Assembly (NCBI RefSeq): GCF_008119665.1
Contig: NZ_CP043046.1
Span: 1,798,001 to 1,862,000 of the forward strand
Length of the DNA: 64,000 nt
Reading direction: 5' to 3'
From: Pigmentiphaga aceris
GTDB lineage: Bacteria; Pseudomonadota; Gammaproteobacteria; Burkholderiales; Burkholderiaceae_B
Below the pieces are notes generated by a model. The model was not told where the DNA came from. It was given only the letters and a program-made list of their open reading frames with translations, and ran no database searches. Positions 1 to 9,616 of this stretch are shown here, piece by piece. The number at the start of each line of letters is the position of its first letter. Positions within the stretch are counted from its first letter, which is position 1. Both the position numbers and the translations under genes were made by a program.

Positions 1-1
1 C

Positions 2-499
2 GACATCAACGACACGCCGGTGATCTCGCTGGGCGCGCGCTACAAGTCGGGCCCGCTGCTGGTCGTGCTGACCTATGACCAGAAGAATGTGGCCGACTCG
101 GTCACCGTGGGCAACCGCGACGACATCAAGAATCTGGCCCTGGGCGCAACCTACGACTTCGGCGTCGCCAAGGTGCACGCCGGCTACGGTCGTCTGCAGA
201 ACCGCGGCTTCATCGCCAGCGCATCGAAAGAAAACGCCTACCTGCTGGGCCTGACCGTGCCGGTTGGCAACGGCTCGGTGTTCGGTACCTATCAGCGCGT
301 GGACAACCGCAACCTGAACGAATTCCGCATTGACGAAGCGCGCTCGGGCTTCGCCATCGGCTACCTGCACGACCTGTCCAAGCGTACCAAGCTGTACGCC
401 TACGCCAGCCAGTACAGCGACGTCGCGGTGCGTGCCACTGCGGCAACCCGCCTGGCCGACACGCGTCAGTTCAGCGTCGGTGTGCGCCATAGCTTCTGA
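2..499 (+). CDS. Outer-membrane porin, C-terminal part (5' end outside window)
   Basis: This is the C-terminal 165 or so residues of a Gram-negative general porin, a beta-barrel channel for small hydrophilic solutes. The frame is open from base 2, so the true start lies upstream of the window. The visible part alternates polar and hydrophobic residues as in beta strands (for example SLGARYKSG, VHAGYGR, SVFGTYQRV, YAYASQYS) and ends in VGVRHSF. A terminal phenylalanine is the usual recognition signal for BAM-dependent insertion. Substrate preference cannot be judged. A strong hairpin follows 50 bp downstream, so the gene probably ends its own transcript. Confidence 0.85.
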   Translation, partial: DINDTPVISLGARYKSGPLLVVLTYDQKNVADSVTVGNRDDIKNLALGATYDFGVAKVHAGYGRLQNRGFIASASKENAYLLGLTVPVGNGSVFGTYQRVDNRNLNEFRIDEARSGFAIGYLHDLSKRTKLYAYASQYSDVAVRATAATRLADTRQFSVGVRHSF

Positions 500-548
500 T
501 CGGTCTGACGCCTTGCGCGTCAGTTGCCGGATCAGTCGCTAGATCGGT

Positions 549-583
549 GACGCAGCCTTCAACCCCCGGGTTGAGGCTGCGTC
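549..583 (+). terminator. Rho-independent-type terminator after the porin gene
   Basis: GACGCAGCC-t-TCAACCC pairs with GGGTTGAGGCTGCGTC: 16 base pairs with one bulged T, then TTTGCGTTCC and a further TTTT. It lies just upstream of the ABC importer operon, so it separates the two transcription units. It also argues against the earliest in-frame TTG (585) as the next gene's start. Confidence 0.75.
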
Positions 584-614
584 TTTGCGTTCCATCTTTT
601 CAATCGATTCTGCC

Positions 615-1706
615 TTGACTCCCGACACTCCACGCGGTGCACCCATCGCGGTGACCGGTCTGACGCATCGCTTCGGTGCGGCCACCATTCTCGACGACAT
701 CAATCTGAATCTGGCTCCCGGCCACGTGCTGGCATTGCTGGGTCCGTCGGGATGCGGCAAGAGCACCTTGCTGAAACTGCTGGCGGGCCTGCTTGAACCC
801 ACGGCCGGCAACATCTCGCTGGGTGGGCAGACCGTGGCTGCCAAGGGCGTGTTCGTGCCGCCCGAGCGGCGGGGCCTGGGCATGGTGTTTCAGGACTACG
901 CCTTGTGGCCGCACATGAGCGTGGGTCAGAACGTGGCGTTTCCGCTGGCGATGCGTGGCGTGGCGGCGAGCGATCGCAAGCGCAGGGTGTTGCGTGCGCT
1001 GGATCGTGTCGGGCTGGCTGCGTTTGCAGACCGGTCGCCTGGCGATTTATCGGGTGGCCAGCAGCAGCGTGTTGCCTTGGCGCGCGCCATTGTGGCCGAG
1101 CCGGGCATCTTGTTGTTCGACGAGCCGATGTCCAACCTGGATCGTGAACTGCGCGAAACCTTGTGCACGGAGATCAGCGAGCTGCTGCGTGCCATGGGAA
1201 GCACGGCGGTCTACGTCACGCACGATCACGAAGAGGCGCTGACCATTGCCGACACCGTGGCGGTAATGGGGCAGGGGCGCATTCGCCAGCACGACGAACC
1301 CGACGTGCTGATCGCTGACCCGCGCTCTGTCTATGTGGCGGAATTTCTCCGCCTGGGTGCGCTGGTGCCTGGCCATTACGCCGATGGCGTGTGGTCCTTG
1401 CCCGGTGGCACGCAGTTGTTGCACCCCGCACCCGTGGCCAGTGAGCGGGCAGGGACCGGACGCCTGTTCGTCCCGCACAACGCCTTGCGGCCGGTGGCAC
1501 CAGAGCTGGCACCGCTGGTCGGTCATGTGCATGCGCAGCGCTACCAGGGCGGGGTCTATGCCACCACCGTGCGTCTGGGGGACGGCATCGAGGGCTTCGA
1601 CCTTGGCTGGTCGGCGGACCGACGCTTGCCGCTTGGCGAGCGTGTGGGTCTGGTGCCTGACTGGCATCGCCTGCGCTGGCTGGACGCCTCGGCGGTACAT
1701 GCCTGA
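615..1706 (+). CDS. ABC transporter ATP-binding protein, FbpC/PotA type
   Basis: Cytoplasmic ATPase of a binding-protein-dependent importer. From the TTG at 615 it is 363 residues. Walker A is GPSGCGKST (about 43-51), the Q-loop region is FQDYALWPH, the signature is LSGGQQQRV, Walker B is ILLFDEPMSNLD and the H-loop is THDHEEA. A TOBE-like C-terminal domain follows from about residue 240. An earlier TTG at 585 would start inside the terminator hairpin, so 615 is preferred, but neither has a clear Shine-Dalgarno. The binding protein and permease follow directly, giving the order ATPase, binding protein, permease. Family members carry ferric iron, polyamines, thiamine or phosphonates; the substrate here is not determined. 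Confidence 0.85.
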   Translation: MTPDTPRGAPIAVTGLTHRFGAATILDDINLNLAPGHVLALLGPSGCGKSTLLKLLAGLLEPTAGNISLGGQTVAAKGVFVPPERRGLGMVFQDYALWPHMSVGQNVAFPLAMRGVAASDRKRRVLRALDRVGLAAFADRSPGDLSGGQQQRVALARAIVAEPGILLFDEPMSNLDRELRETLCTEISELLRAMGSTAVYVTHDHEEALTIADTVAVMGQGRIRQHDEPDVLIADPRSVYVAEFLRLGALVPGHYADGVWSLPGGTQLLHPAPVASERAGTGRLFVPHNALRPVAPELAPLVGHVHAQRYQGGVYATTVRLGDGIEGFDLGWSADRRLPLGERVGLVPDWHRLRWLDASAVHA

Positions 1707-1761
1707 ATTGATTGTCCGGCTGCATCGATCTGTTTTTTGTCGATTTTTCTCAGGAATTCCA

Positions 1762-2742
1762 ATGATCAAACCCAAGACCTATCGCATTACCGCGATTGCT
1801 GCCCTGTGCCTGACGCTGGGCATCGGATTCTCTGGTCAGGCGCAAGCCCTGACTGTCTACACCGCTGGCCCGGGCCCGCTTTCGCAAGCCTTGGCCGATG
1901 ACTTCAAGAAAGAAACCGGCATCGACGTGCAAGTGTTCCAGGCTGACACCGGCAAGGTCATGGCCCGTCTGGAAGCCGAGGCATCCAATCCGCGTGCCGA
2001 CGTGCTGATCTCGGCATCGTGGGAAAGCGCGTTGGATCTCGAACAGCGTGGCTGGCTGCTGCCCTACGTCAGCCCCAATGCTGCAACCGTGCCTGCTGAG
2101 TACAAGGGGCCGAGCTATGTTGCGCAAGGTCTGTCGGCGCTGGCCATTGCCTGGAACACCAAGAGCGGCACGCCGCGTCCCACCGACTGGAAGGACCTGA
2201 CTCAACCGGCTTTTGCCAAGCTGGTGAACATGCCTGACCCGTCCCAATCCGGCACTGCGCTGGAACTGCTGTCGGGCCTGCAAGCGGCTTACGGTGCAGA
2301 CGCGTGGAAGCTGTTCGAATCCTTGCAGAAAAACGGCATGGCCATCGCCGGCCCGAACGCGCAAGCCATGAACCCGGTGCTGCAAGGTGCCAAGGCGGCG
2401 GTGTTTGGTGCGGTCGATTACGTGGCGCTTGGCGCGCAGGCCAAGGGCGAAACCATCGAGGTGATTTTCCCGTCGTCGGGCACCGTGGTCGCCGCGCGTC
2501 CGATGATGATTCTGAAGTCGAGCAAGGCCGAAGCCGATGCCAAGCGCTTTGTGGATTTCGTGCTGTCAGAGAAAGGCCAGGCTCACGTCGCCGCCACCTA
2601 TCTGATCCCGGCACGCACCGATATCGCATCGCGTCGCACCGCCCTGAAGGACATCAAGGTGCTGCCGTCTGGTTCGGTTGAAGAAATCAAGGGTCGTGCC
2701 GCCTTGCTGCAGCGCTTCACCCCCTTGTTCGGTCGTCACTAA
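1762..2742 (+). CDS. Periplasmic substrate-binding protein of an FbpABC-type importer
   Basis: A 326-residue solute-binding protein. The ATG at 1762 is preceded by AGGAATTCC at good spacing, and the protein opens with a Sec signal peptide ending near GQAQA/LTVYTAG. The body matches the ferric/organic-anion binding fold: LTVYTAGPGPLSQALADDF, then DVLISASWES and FPSSGTVVAARPMMIL near the C-terminus. Classical FbpA proteins bind iron through two adjacent tyrosines in the C-terminal half. Here the corresponding area reads GAVDYVALG with one tyrosine, so iron should not be assumed. It sits between its ATPase and permease genes in one operon. Confidence 0.85.
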   Translation: MIKPKTYRITAIAALCLTLGIGFSGQAQALTVYTAGPGPLSQALADDFKKETGIDVQVFQADTGKVMARLEAEASNPRADVLISASWESALDLEQRGWLLPYVSPNAATVPAEYKGPSYVAQGLSALAIAWNTKSGTPRPTDWKDLTQPAFAKLVNMPDPSQSGTALELLSGLQAAYGADAWKLFESLQKNGMAIAGPNAQAMNPVLQGAKAAVFGAVDYVALGAQAKGETIEVIFPSSGTVVAARPMMILKSSKAEADAKRFVDFVLSEKGQAHVAATYLIPARTDIASRRTALKDIKVLPSGSVEEIKGRAALLQRFTPLFGRH

Positions 2743-2751
2743 GGATCTGCC

Positions 2752-4401
2752 GTGCGTGCTCCGCGTCCATTGATGGCTACGCTTGCCGTCGCCCTCGTCG
2801 TCCTGGTCGCGATGCCGCTCGGCTTCGTGCTCCTGCAAGCTGTGTTTCCCGGCCTGGCCAGTGGTTCGCTGGCCAAGCCGTTCTCGCATTTATCGGCAAC
2901 GCTGGGTGATCCGGCGTTGCTGAAACTGATCGGCAATACCTTGAAGCTGGGCCTGGCCGTGGTGCTGCTGTCGGCCCTGATCGGCATTCCGCTGGGGGCC
3001 TTGCGCGGGCTGTATCGCGTGCCTTTCGCCGCATGCTGGGATGTGCTGCTGCTGGTGCCCTTCATGGTGCCGCCTTACATCGCCGCGCTGGGCTGGATCA
3101 TGTTCCTGCAGCCGCGTGGTTATCTGCAGCAGATCGTGGGTGTGAACCTGGGCGAGTTCCTGTTCTCGGTCTACGGCGTTGCATTCGTGATGACCTTGAA
3201 CGTCTTCCCGGTGGTGTACTTCGCCGTGTCGCGCAGCCTGGCTGCCTCGGGCTCGCGCCTGGCAGACGCGGCGCGGGTGGCGGGCGCCTCGCCCTGGCAG
3301 TGCTTCACACGCGTGACCTTGCCGCTGGCCATGCCCGGCATCGCCGCCAGCCTGCTGCTGGTGTTCACCATGGCAATCGAGGAATACGGCACGCCCGCTG
3401 CGCTGGCAGCCAACGCCGGCTTCTATGTCCTGGTGACGGGCATTGAACGTCGTTTCTCGGATTGGCCCATCGATTTGCCCGGTGCATCGACCCTGTCGAT
3501 GATCTTGGTGACGATGGCCATGACGGCCTATTTCATCCAGCGCCGCTTGTTGGCGGGCCGGGGATATGAAACGCAGACCGGAAAGCCCGCGCAAGGACAA
3601 GCCCGGTCTTTGGGACCTTGGCGTGTTCCTGTGGTGATTGCATTTGCGGCAATAGGGGTGATCGCCGCTGGCGTTCCGTTGTTCGCCATTCTTGCTACCG
3701 CGTTCAGCCGAACCCTGTCGGGCGGGCTTGCCTGGGACAATCTGTCGCTGATCCACTTCGAGGCCATCGCGCAGTCAGGCGGATCGGCTGGCCGTGCGCT
3801 TGGCACCAGTCTTTCGCTGGGGGCGGCTGCCGCCTTGATTACTGGTGCGCTTGGGTTTGGGGTGGCGTATTGCGTGGTGAAGTCGCGCTCGCGTGGCCGC
3901 GTGGTGCTGGACGTGTTGTCGGTCTTGCCCAATACCCTGCCTGGCGTGGTGGTCGCCGTTGGCATGATCCTGGCCTGGAATCAATCCTTCTGGCCGGTAT
4001 CGCCCTATGACTCATGGGCAATTCTGCTGATGGCCTATTGCTGCCTGATGCTGCCGTACCCGGTGCGTTACGCCAATGCTGCGTTCACCCAGCTGGCCGA
4101 CAGCCTGGAAGCCGCCGCCCGGGTGCATGGCGCGGGTGGGTTCATGGTGATGACACGCATTCTGCTGCCGCTGATTCTGCCCAGCATGCTGGCCGCCATG
4201 TTGATGGTGTTTGCGGTGGCGTCACGAGAACTGGTCGCCTCGCTGCTGTTGGCACCCAGCGGTGTGCAGACCGTGTCCTTGTTCATCTGGCGTCAGTTCG
4301 AGCAAGGCTCGGTCGGGCAGGGGATGGCCATGAGCGCTGTCACGATCTTCATGACGACGGGCATCACCTTGTTGGTGACCCTGCGGTTGAATCGGCTGTG
4401 A
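2752..4401 (+). CDS. ABC transporter permease with two fused membrane domains (FbpB type)
   Basis: A 549-residue inner-membrane permease with roughly twelve hydrophobic segments in two homologous halves (about 1-260 and 290-549). Each half has an EAA-type loop for contact with the ATPase: SRLADAARVAGASPWQCFTRVTLPLA in short form (ADAARVAGASPWQ) in the first and DSLEAAARVHGAGG in the second. One polypeptide therefore supplies both transmembrane domains, as in FbpB. The start is GTG at 2752, 10 bp after the binding-protein stop, with AAGGAT in front. It is the last gene of the importer operon. Confidence 0.87.
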   Translation: MRAPRPLMATLAVALVVLVAMPLGFVLLQAVFPGLASGSLAKPFSHLSATLGDPALLKLIGNTLKLGLAVVLLSALIGIPLGALRGLYRVPFAACWDVLLLVPFMVPPYIAALGWIMFLQPRGYLQQIVGVNLGEFLFSVYGVAFVMTLNVFPVVYFAVSRSLAASGSRLADAARVAGASPWQCFTRVTLPLAMPGIAASLLLVFTMAIEEYGTPAALAANAGFYVLVTGIERRFSDWPIDLPGASTLSMILVTMAMTAYFIQRRLLAGRGYETQTGKPAQGQARSLGPWRVPVVIAFAAIGVIAAGVPLFAILATAFSRTLSGGLAWDNLSLIHFEAIAQSGGSAGRALGTSLSLGAAAALITGALGFGVAYCVVKSRSRGRVVLDVLSVLPNTLPGVVVAVGMILAWNQSFWPVSPYDSWAILLMAYCCLMLPYPVRYANAAFTQLADSLEAAARVHGAGGFMVMTRILLPLILPSMLAAMLMVFAVASRELVASLLLAPSGVQTVSLFIWRQFEQGSVGQGMAMSAVTIFMTTGITLLVTLRLNRL

Positions 4402-4443
4402 TGCGGGTTGTGGTCTGAGTCTGTGCTGATCGTGGTGTCGATA

Positions 4444-4472
4444 CTGATCGCGATCAGACGTGCGATCAGACG
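4444..4472. repeat. 14-bp perfect palindrome overlapping an 11-bp direct repeat
   Basis: CTGATCGCGATCAG (4444-4457) is its own reverse complement. GCGATCAGACG occurs at 4450-4460 and again at 4462-4472. The site fills the 72-bp gap between the convergent permease and pdeM genes. No T-tract follows, so it is not a typical terminator. Function unknown. Confidence 0.4.
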
Positions 4473-4473
4473 C

Positions 4474-5220
4474 TCACCATCCCGTCTGGCCCGGTACTTC
4501 AAACACCGCCGACGGAGCAACCACCACAATGCGCCGACCAGGGGTGCTGGTCACTTCATGGTGCCCCGTGAATTCGCCGAATGCGGGCAGCGTTCCCACC
4601 TCCGGGTCGAAGTTGAAGCAGGGCAGGCGCAGCCGATCACGGCCACGGCCTCTTAATACGAATGCCGGGTGTACGTGACCGGCCAGTACATAGTGTCCCG
4701 GCCGCCGCTGCGGAATGTGGCAGAGCGCGAACGGTCCATCGATCAGCGGTTCGTCCACGATGTCGATGTCCAGCGACGCTGGCGGGTCACCTGCCCGGTC
4801 ATCGTGATTGCCACGCACCAGCACGCAACGCCGCTGCGCATGGCGCGCGCGCCAGGTGTGCAGCGCATCGAGCAAGTCCGGCGAATGGGCGTAAGGGCCG
4901 TGCAGGAAGTCGCCCAATATCACCAGACGTCGGGCATCCCAATGCGCCAGCAAGGCATCGAGTCGGGCCAGGTTGCTTTGGGTCGTGCCCGCGGGCACAG
5001 GTTGTCCCAAGGCACGGAAAGTGGCGGCCTTGCCGAAGTGGGTATCGGCTACCAACAAGGTCTGTCGGGCCGGCCACCAGATGGCGCGGTCGGAAGCAAG
5101 CTGCAAGGCTTCGCCTGCGCACTGGAAGGGCAGCGAGGCAAGGGCGGCGGGGGCGGTGGCGAGATGGGGCAGGGCGGCGGCTGGCGGTGAAGGTGGGTGA
5201 GGTTTCGACAGGTCGTGCAT
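4474..5220 (-). CDS. pdeM: Ligase-associated DNA-damage-response metallophosphoesterase PdeM
   Basis: A calcineurin-like metallophosphoesterase of 248 residues. The metal-binding motifs appear in order: VADTHFGK (about 58), ILGDFLHGPYAHS (about 101), VRGNHDD (about 136) and LAGHVHP (about 179). This family is known from bacterial clusters with an ATP-dependent DNA ligase, an exonuclease and a DEXH helicase, and is thought to act as a DNA end-processing nuclease. The helicase lies 44 bp upstream on the same strand, which supports the assignment. The N-terminal 40 residues are alanine/proline rich, so a later start is possible. The ligase and exonuclease partners are not in this window. Confidence 0.8.
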   Translation of the reverse strand: MHDLSKPHPPSPPAAALPHLATAPAALASLPFQCAGEALQLASDRAIWWPARQTLLVADTHFGKAATFRALGQPVPAGTTQSNLARLDALLAHWDARRLVILGDFLHGPYAHSPDLLDALHTWRARHAQRRCVLVRGNHDDRAGDPPASLDIDIVDEPLIDGPFALCHIPQRRPGHYVLAGHVHPAFVLRGRGRDRLRLPCFNFDPEVGTLPAFGEFTGHHEVTSTPGRRIVVVAPSAVFEVPGQTGW

Positions 5221-5264
5221 GGAACGGTTCCGTTGTTGGGTGGCTTGGGTCGATCAGACCCGCA

Positions 5265-7931
5265 TCACTCACGCGGTTTCACCTGCGATAGCAAGGGAAG
5301 CGGGCGCGACACCTTCTTGGGCCGTTTTGCACGTCGCTGAGGCGTCTCGACCCCAAACGCAGTCTGCTCCTGCACCGCTTCATTGGACGGCACGGCGTCG
5401 CCACCTGCTGCACGTTCCAGGTCCTGCACCATCCGTGCAATCCGATCGGCCAGTTTCTCGGTGCTGAGTCGTTCCCGAAAACGTTCCACCAATAAAGGAA
5501 AGGAAAACGGCGACGGTCGTTTCAATGTCATCAACTGCAAGGGCAGGGCTTGAAGCCGGGTCAAGGTCTCTTCGAGCCGCCCCAAGTCCAGTTCCTGTCT
5601 CAGCACTTCGGCGTCTGCCTGCGCCAGCAGCAGGTTGTCCGGGTCGTATTTGCGGAACACATCAAAGAACAGGCCCGATGAGGCTTGCAACTGACGGTTG
5701 CTTTTCGGCGCACCCGGAAAGCCTTGGAAGATCAGCCCGGAGACGCGTGCGATCTCGCGGAAACGTCGCTGCGCAAGCTCGCTGGCATTCAGACTGGCCA
5801 CCACGTCGTGCATCAAGGTGTCAGTGGCGAACAGGTCTGCATCGAACAGGCTGGCCCAATCGATGGCTTCTGCGCTCAGCAATTCCAGGCCGTAATCGTT
5901 CACCGCCATCGAAAAGCTGGCGGGTTGCAGCTTGCCAGCCCGCCACGCCAGCAGGCTGGCTACCCCAAGGTGAACATGGCGTCCGGCAAATGGATACAGG
6001 AACAGGTGCGTGCCCTCGCGCGAGCGCCAGGTTTCAGCCAGCAAGCAGTTGCTGACGGGCAGCGCCGACCACTCGGCCTGGATCGCCAGTAAAGGGGCGA
6101 CGGCGCGCATCTCGGGGCTGGTGAAACGACCGGCTGCGGCTTCGTCCAACTGTTCGACCAGTGCACGTGCCAATTCTGAAGACAGCGGCATCTTGCTGCC
6201 ATTCCAGCGGGGTGTGACGCCCTTGCCACCCGTGCCTGGCTTCACGTAAGCCGTCATTTCGTGGGTGCGCACCAGTTCCAGCAGGCGGCCAGCGAACAAG
6301 AACGCGTCGCCGGGGTTCAAGCGAGCAATGAATCCTTCGTCAATGCTGCCCAGGTCACCACCACGGCCACCTTTGCCCCAGAACTTCACCCGCATCGCGG
6401 CGTCGCTGACAATCGTGCCGATGCTCATGCGATGGCGGCGCGCCAGCCGGGCATCCGGCACGCGCCAGATACCATGTTCGTCCACCGCCACGCGTCGATA
6501 GTCGGGGTAGGCGGCCAGCGACGCACCGCCGCGCGTGACGAAATCCAGTGCCCACTGCCATTCGGCATCAGTCAGGTGGCGATAGGAGTGGGCCTCCCGC
6601 ACTTCATTCAGCAGCTCGTCGGGCACAAAGCCGGTACCCAACGCGATCGTGACCAAGTGCTGTACCAGCACATCAAGCGGCTTTTCCGGTGGATGGCGCG
6701 ATTCGATCCTGCCTGCCTGCGCCGCCGCCCGAACCGCCGCCGCTTCAACCAGTTCCAGGCTGTGCGTGGGAACCAGCGTCACGCGAGAAGGGCGTCCAGG
6801 CGCGTGGCCGGATCGCCCTGCACGTTGCAGCAATCGCGCCACGCCTTTGGGCGAGCCTATCTGTAACACCCGATCGACCGGTAAAAAATCCACGCCCAAG
6901 TCCAGACTTGAGGTGGATACCACTGCCCGAAGCAATCCGTTCTTCAGGCCAAATTCCACCCAATCGCGCGTTTCACGGGCCAGCGAGCCATGATGCAACG
7001 CAATATCTCCGGCCCAATCAGGCCGGGCAGCCAGCAAGGCCTGATACCATCGCTCCGCTTGCGATCGGGTGTTGATGAACACCAGTGTGGACCGATTCTG
7101 TTCCAGTTCCGCAATCACTGCGGGCAGCATGGCCAGCCCCAGGTGACCCGCCCACGGAAAGCGCTCGATCCGTGGGGGCAGCAGGGTATCGATCAGCATG
7201 CGCTTGGGTGTCTTGCCCTGAACCAGCACACCGGCAGCGGCATGCGCAGGCCCCAGCAAGGCGTCCATCGCTTCGGGCAGATTACCCAGGGTTGCAGACA
7301 GGCCCCAGACTGCCAGCCCGGGCGAACTTCGCCGCAGGCGCGCCAGTGCTAGTTGCACCTGCACCCCGCGCTTGGTGCCCAGCAGCTCATGCCATTCATC
7401 GGCCACCACCAGTTTCAGGCTGGAAAAAGCCTCGGCGGCGTTGGCCTGGGCCAGCAGCAGGCTCAGGCTTTCCGGCGTGGTGACCAATACAGTAGGCAGC
7501 CGCCGACCCTGGGCCGCACGTTCGCTGGCAGGGGTGTCGCCGGTACGAGCGCCCGCAGTCCAAGGCACGTCCAATGCTTCCAGTGCGACCTTGAGCGATC
7601 GCAAGGTATCGGCACCCAATGCACGCATCGGTGTCAGCCAGATGACGGTAAGCGCCTGAGCTTTGGGCCTTTCTGCAACACCGTCTGCAAATGCAGCCAA
7701 TGCGCCCAGCCATAGTGCGTAGGTCTTGCCGGCACCGGTTGTGGCGTGCACCAAACCGCTGCGACCCCGCTTCAACTCAAGCCAGGCTTGGCGTTGGAAT
7801 GGAAACGAACGCCACCCCTGGGAAGCGAACCAATTATCAATACGTACCGTAACAGGGGGGGCGGTGTCGTTTTTTGTAACCGCCACGAACTTTTTTTTGC
7901 GCTGCGGTGCACTATTTCGGGGCGTTGGCAT
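5265..7931 (-). CDS. Ligase-associated DEXH-box DNA helicase (Lhr-like)
   Basis: An 888-residue superfamily 2 helicase. Motif I is [11 protein letters not shown] (about 62-72), motif Ia WLTPMRALG, motif II VADEWHE (DEWH instead of DEXH/DECH), motif [13 protein letters not shown], motif [11 protein letters not shown] and motif [15 protein letters not shown]. The long C-terminal part (from about 440) matches the winged-helix and DUF4145-like region of Lhr-type helicases. These enzymes translocate 3' to 5' on single-stranded DNA. The gene forms a two-gene operon with pdeM. The N-terminus has a basic [10 protein letters not shown] stretch. No ligase or exonuclease gene flanks the pair. Confidence 0.85.
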   Translation of the reverse strand: MPTPRNSAPQRKKKFVAVTKNDTAPPVTVRIDNWFASQGWRSFPFQRQAWLELKRGRSGLVHATTGAGKTYALWLGALAAFADGVAERPKAQALTVIWLTPMRALGADTLRSLKVALEALDVPWTAGARTGDTPASERAAQGRRLPTVLVTTPESLSLLLAQANAAEAFSSLKLVVADEWHELLGTKRGVQVQLALARLRRSSPGLAVWGLSATLGNLPEAMDALLGPAHAAAGVLVQGKTPKRMLIDTLLPPRIERFPWAGHLGLAMLPAVIAELEQNRSTLVFINTRSQAERWYQALLAARPDWAGDIALHHGSLARETRDWVEFGLKNGLLRAVVSTSSLDLGVDFLPVDRVLQIGSPKGVARLLQRAGRSGHAPGRPSRVTLVPTHSLELVEAAAVRAAAQAGRIESRHPPEKPLDVLVQHLVTIALGTGFVPDELLNEVREAHSYRHLTDAEWQWALDFVTRGGASLAAYPDYRRVAVDEHGIWRVPDARLARRHRMSIGTIVSDAAMRVKFWGKGGRGGDLGSIDEGFIARLNPGDAFLFAGRLLELVRTHEMTAYVKPGTGGKGVTPRWNGSKMPLSSELARALVEQLDEAAAGRFTSPEMRAVAPLLAIQAEWSALPVSNCLLAETWRSREGTHLFLYPFAGRHVHLGVASLLAWRAGKLQPASFSMAVNDYGLELLSAEAIDWASLFDADLFATDTLMHDVVASLNASELAQRRFREIARVSGLIFQGFPGAPKSNRQLQASSGLFFDVFRKYDPDNLLLAQADAEVLRQELDLGRLEETLTRLQALPLQLMTLKRPSPFSFPLLVERFRERLSTEKLADRIARMVQDLERAAGGDAVPSNEAVQEQTAFGVETPQRRAKRPKKVSRPLPLLSQVKPRE

Positions 7932-8097
7932 AGCTTGAATTCATGCCTTTGGGTAATATGTCTTATATAAGATTAGCAAGGCCCGTACCAGGAAAAGCAG
8001 TCCCCGCTACCTTCAGTTTCCCGACAGGGTGCGGGTAAGTGCGGACTGTTCAAGTGCGTTACACTCATCAAGTTTGCTGTCTCGTAGGTAGCACGTC
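7932..8097. promoter_or_regulatory. Divergent intergenic region in front of the helicase and nuoA genes
   Basis: The 166 bp between the two divergent starts should hold promoters for both operons. An AT-rich stretch at 7954-7974 (TAATATGTCTTATATAA) is the best candidate -10 zone. TTGAAT (7935-7940) lies only 13 bp before TAATAT, which is short for a sigma-70 pair. TACACT (8060-8065) is an alternative -10 closer to nuoA. The nuoA start is GTG, and no strong Shine-Dalgarno precedes it. These are eye-based matches only. Confidence 0.35.
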
Positions 8098-8457
8098 GTG
8101 AATCTCGCGAATTACTTCCCCGTTTTACTCTTCATCATCGTGGCGAGCGTGCTCGGTTTCGTGCTGATGTTGGCCGGTTCTCTTATCGGACCCAACAAGC
8201 CTGACGCCGAGAAACTGTCTCCCTACGAGTGTGGCTTCGAAGCCTTCGAAGATGCGCGCATGCGCTTCGACGTTCGGTATTACCTCGTCGCCATCTTGTT
8301 CATTCTGTTCGACCTCGAAATCGCATTCCTCTTCCCGTGGGCAATGGCCAATGGTCAAGTCGGCCTGCTTGGCTTCGGCACGATGCTGGTGTTCCTCACC
8401 ATCTTGTTGATCGGCTTCGCTTACGAGTGGAAAAAAGGCGCGTTGAGCTGGGAATGA
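8098..8457 (+). CDS. nuoA: NADH-quinone oxidoreductase subunit A
   Basis: A 119-residue membrane subunit of complex I, the usual length, with three hydrophobic segments (about 7-30, 63-85 and 88-110). The family motif [18 protein letters not shown] lies in the loop between helices 1 and 2, which takes part in coupling near the quinone site. The start is GTG. It is the first gene of a complete nuoA-N operon on the plus strand, so its upstream region controls the whole complex. Confidence 0.96.
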   Translation: MNLANYFPVLLFIIVASVLGFVLMLAGSLIGPNKPDAEKLSPYECGFEAFEDARMRFDVRYYLVAILFILFDLEIAFLFPWAMANGQVGLLGFGTMLVFLTILLIGFAYEWKKGALSWE

Positions 8458-8490
8458 TCCCGCGCGTCGGTTCAAAGTAAAGGTATTGCC

Positions 8491-8967
8491 ATGGCTATCG
8501 AAGGCATTCTGAACGAAGGCTTCATCACCACCACCGCCGACAAGGTCATCAACTGGGCCCGGACCGGCTCGTTGTGGCCGATGACGTTCGGCCTGGCCTG
8601 TTGTGCGGTCGAGATGATGCATGCCGGTGCGGCACGCTACGATCTTGACCGTTTCGGCATCATTTTCCGCCCCAGCCCGCGCCAGGCCGACGTGATGATC
8701 GTCGCTGGCACCTTGTGCAACAAGATGGGCCCGGCACTGCGCAAGGTCTATGACCAGATGCCCGAGCCGCGTTGGGTGGTCTCGATGGGCTCCTGCGCGA
8801 ATGGTGGTGGTTATTACCACTACTCGTACTCGGTAGTCCGCGGCTGTGATCGCATCGTTCCGGTAGATATCTACGTACCGGGCTGCCCCCCCACCGCCGA
8901 GGCCTTGGTGTACGGCTTGCTGCAATTGCAGAACAAGATCCGCCGCACCAATACCATCGCCCGCTAA
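8491..8967 (+). CDS. nuoB: NADH-quinone oxidoreductase subunit B
   Basis: A 158-residue peripheral-arm subunit that carries cluster N2, the last iron-sulfur centre before quinone. Ligands are visible: the tandem cysteines in [11 protein letters not shown] (about 35), MGSCANGGG (about 103) and [11 protein letters not shown] (about 133). AAAGGTATTGCC precedes the ATG. It lies 33 bp after nuoA and is followed by nuoC, the normal order. Confidence 0.97.
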   Translation: MAIEGILNEGFITTTADKVINWARTGSLWPMTFGLACCAVEMMHAGAARYDLDRFGIIFRPSPRQADVMIVAGTLCNKMGPALRKVYDQMPEPRWVVSMGSCANGGGYYHYSYSVVRGCDRIVPVDIYVPGCPPTAEALVYGLLQLQNKIRRTNTIAR

Positions 8968-9020
8968 GCACCACGCCCGCTACTCGCGCGCATCTCCACG
9001 CTTCATTGCAGGAAGCCCGC

Positions 9021-9614
9021 ATGACCCAGCTTGTGACCCTTCAGCAGAACCTGCGCAGCGCTCTCGGCGAGGACATCCGCCTGAAGGAAAGTCTTGGCGA
9101 AGTGACTATCGAAGTCACCGCCGCCGATTACCTGTCCGTGATCACCACGCTGCGCGATCACCCGACATTGAGCTTCGAGTCCTGTATCGATCTCTGTGGC
9201 GTCGACTATTCGACCTACGGAGACGGCAGCTACGAAGGTCCGCGCTTTGCCGTGGTGTTGCACCTCCTGTCGTACGCCCATAACTGGCGTCTGCGTGTGC
9301 GTGCCTTCACGGCTGACGACGATCTGCCTATCATTCCGTCGGCGCTCGACGTGTGGGCCGGTGTGAACTGGTACGAGCGTGAAGCCTTCGATTTCTACGG
9401 CATCGTGTTCGAAGGCCACCCCGACCTGCGCCGCATCCTGACGGACTATGGCTTCATCGGCCATCCGTTCCGCAAGGACTTCCCGCTGACCGGCAACGTC
9501 GAAATGCGTTACGACCCCGAGCAGAAGCGTGTGATCTATCAACCCGTGACGATCGAGCCGCGTGAAATCACGCCGCGCGTGATTCGTGAAGAAAGCTACG
9601 GGAACGGACGCTGA
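9021..9614 (+). CDS. nuoC: NADH-quinone oxidoreductase subunit C
   Basis: A 197-residue 30-kDa-type subunit of the connecting module. The signature [20 protein letters not shown], followed by [15 protein letters not shown], is conserved. The start is placed at the ATG at 9021 (MTQLVTL), preceded by AGGAAG at proper spacing, not at the TTG at 9006. nuoC and nuoD are separate genes here, unlike the nuoCD fusion of Escherichia coli. The stop is 2 bp before the nuoD start. Confidence 0.96.
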   Translation: MTQLVTLQQNLRSALGEDIRLKESLGEVTIEVTAADYLSVITTLRDHPTLSFESCIDLCGVDYSTYGDGSYEGPRFAVVLHLLSYAHNWRLRVRAFTADDDLPIIPSALDVWAGVNWYEREAFDFYGIVFEGHPDLRRILTDYGFIGHPFRKDFPLTGNVEMRYDPEQKRVIYQPVTIEPREITPRVIREESYGNGR

Positions 9615-9616
9615 AC

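Noticed and set aside
1762..2742. Ferric-iron-binding FbpA assignment
   Set aside because: The family fold fits, but the adjacent tyrosine pair that binds iron is not visible, so the substrate is left open.
4444..4472. Palindrome as a terminator between the permease and pdeM genes
   Set aside because: There is no T-tract on either strand and the palindrome has no loop; it is listed only as a repeat.
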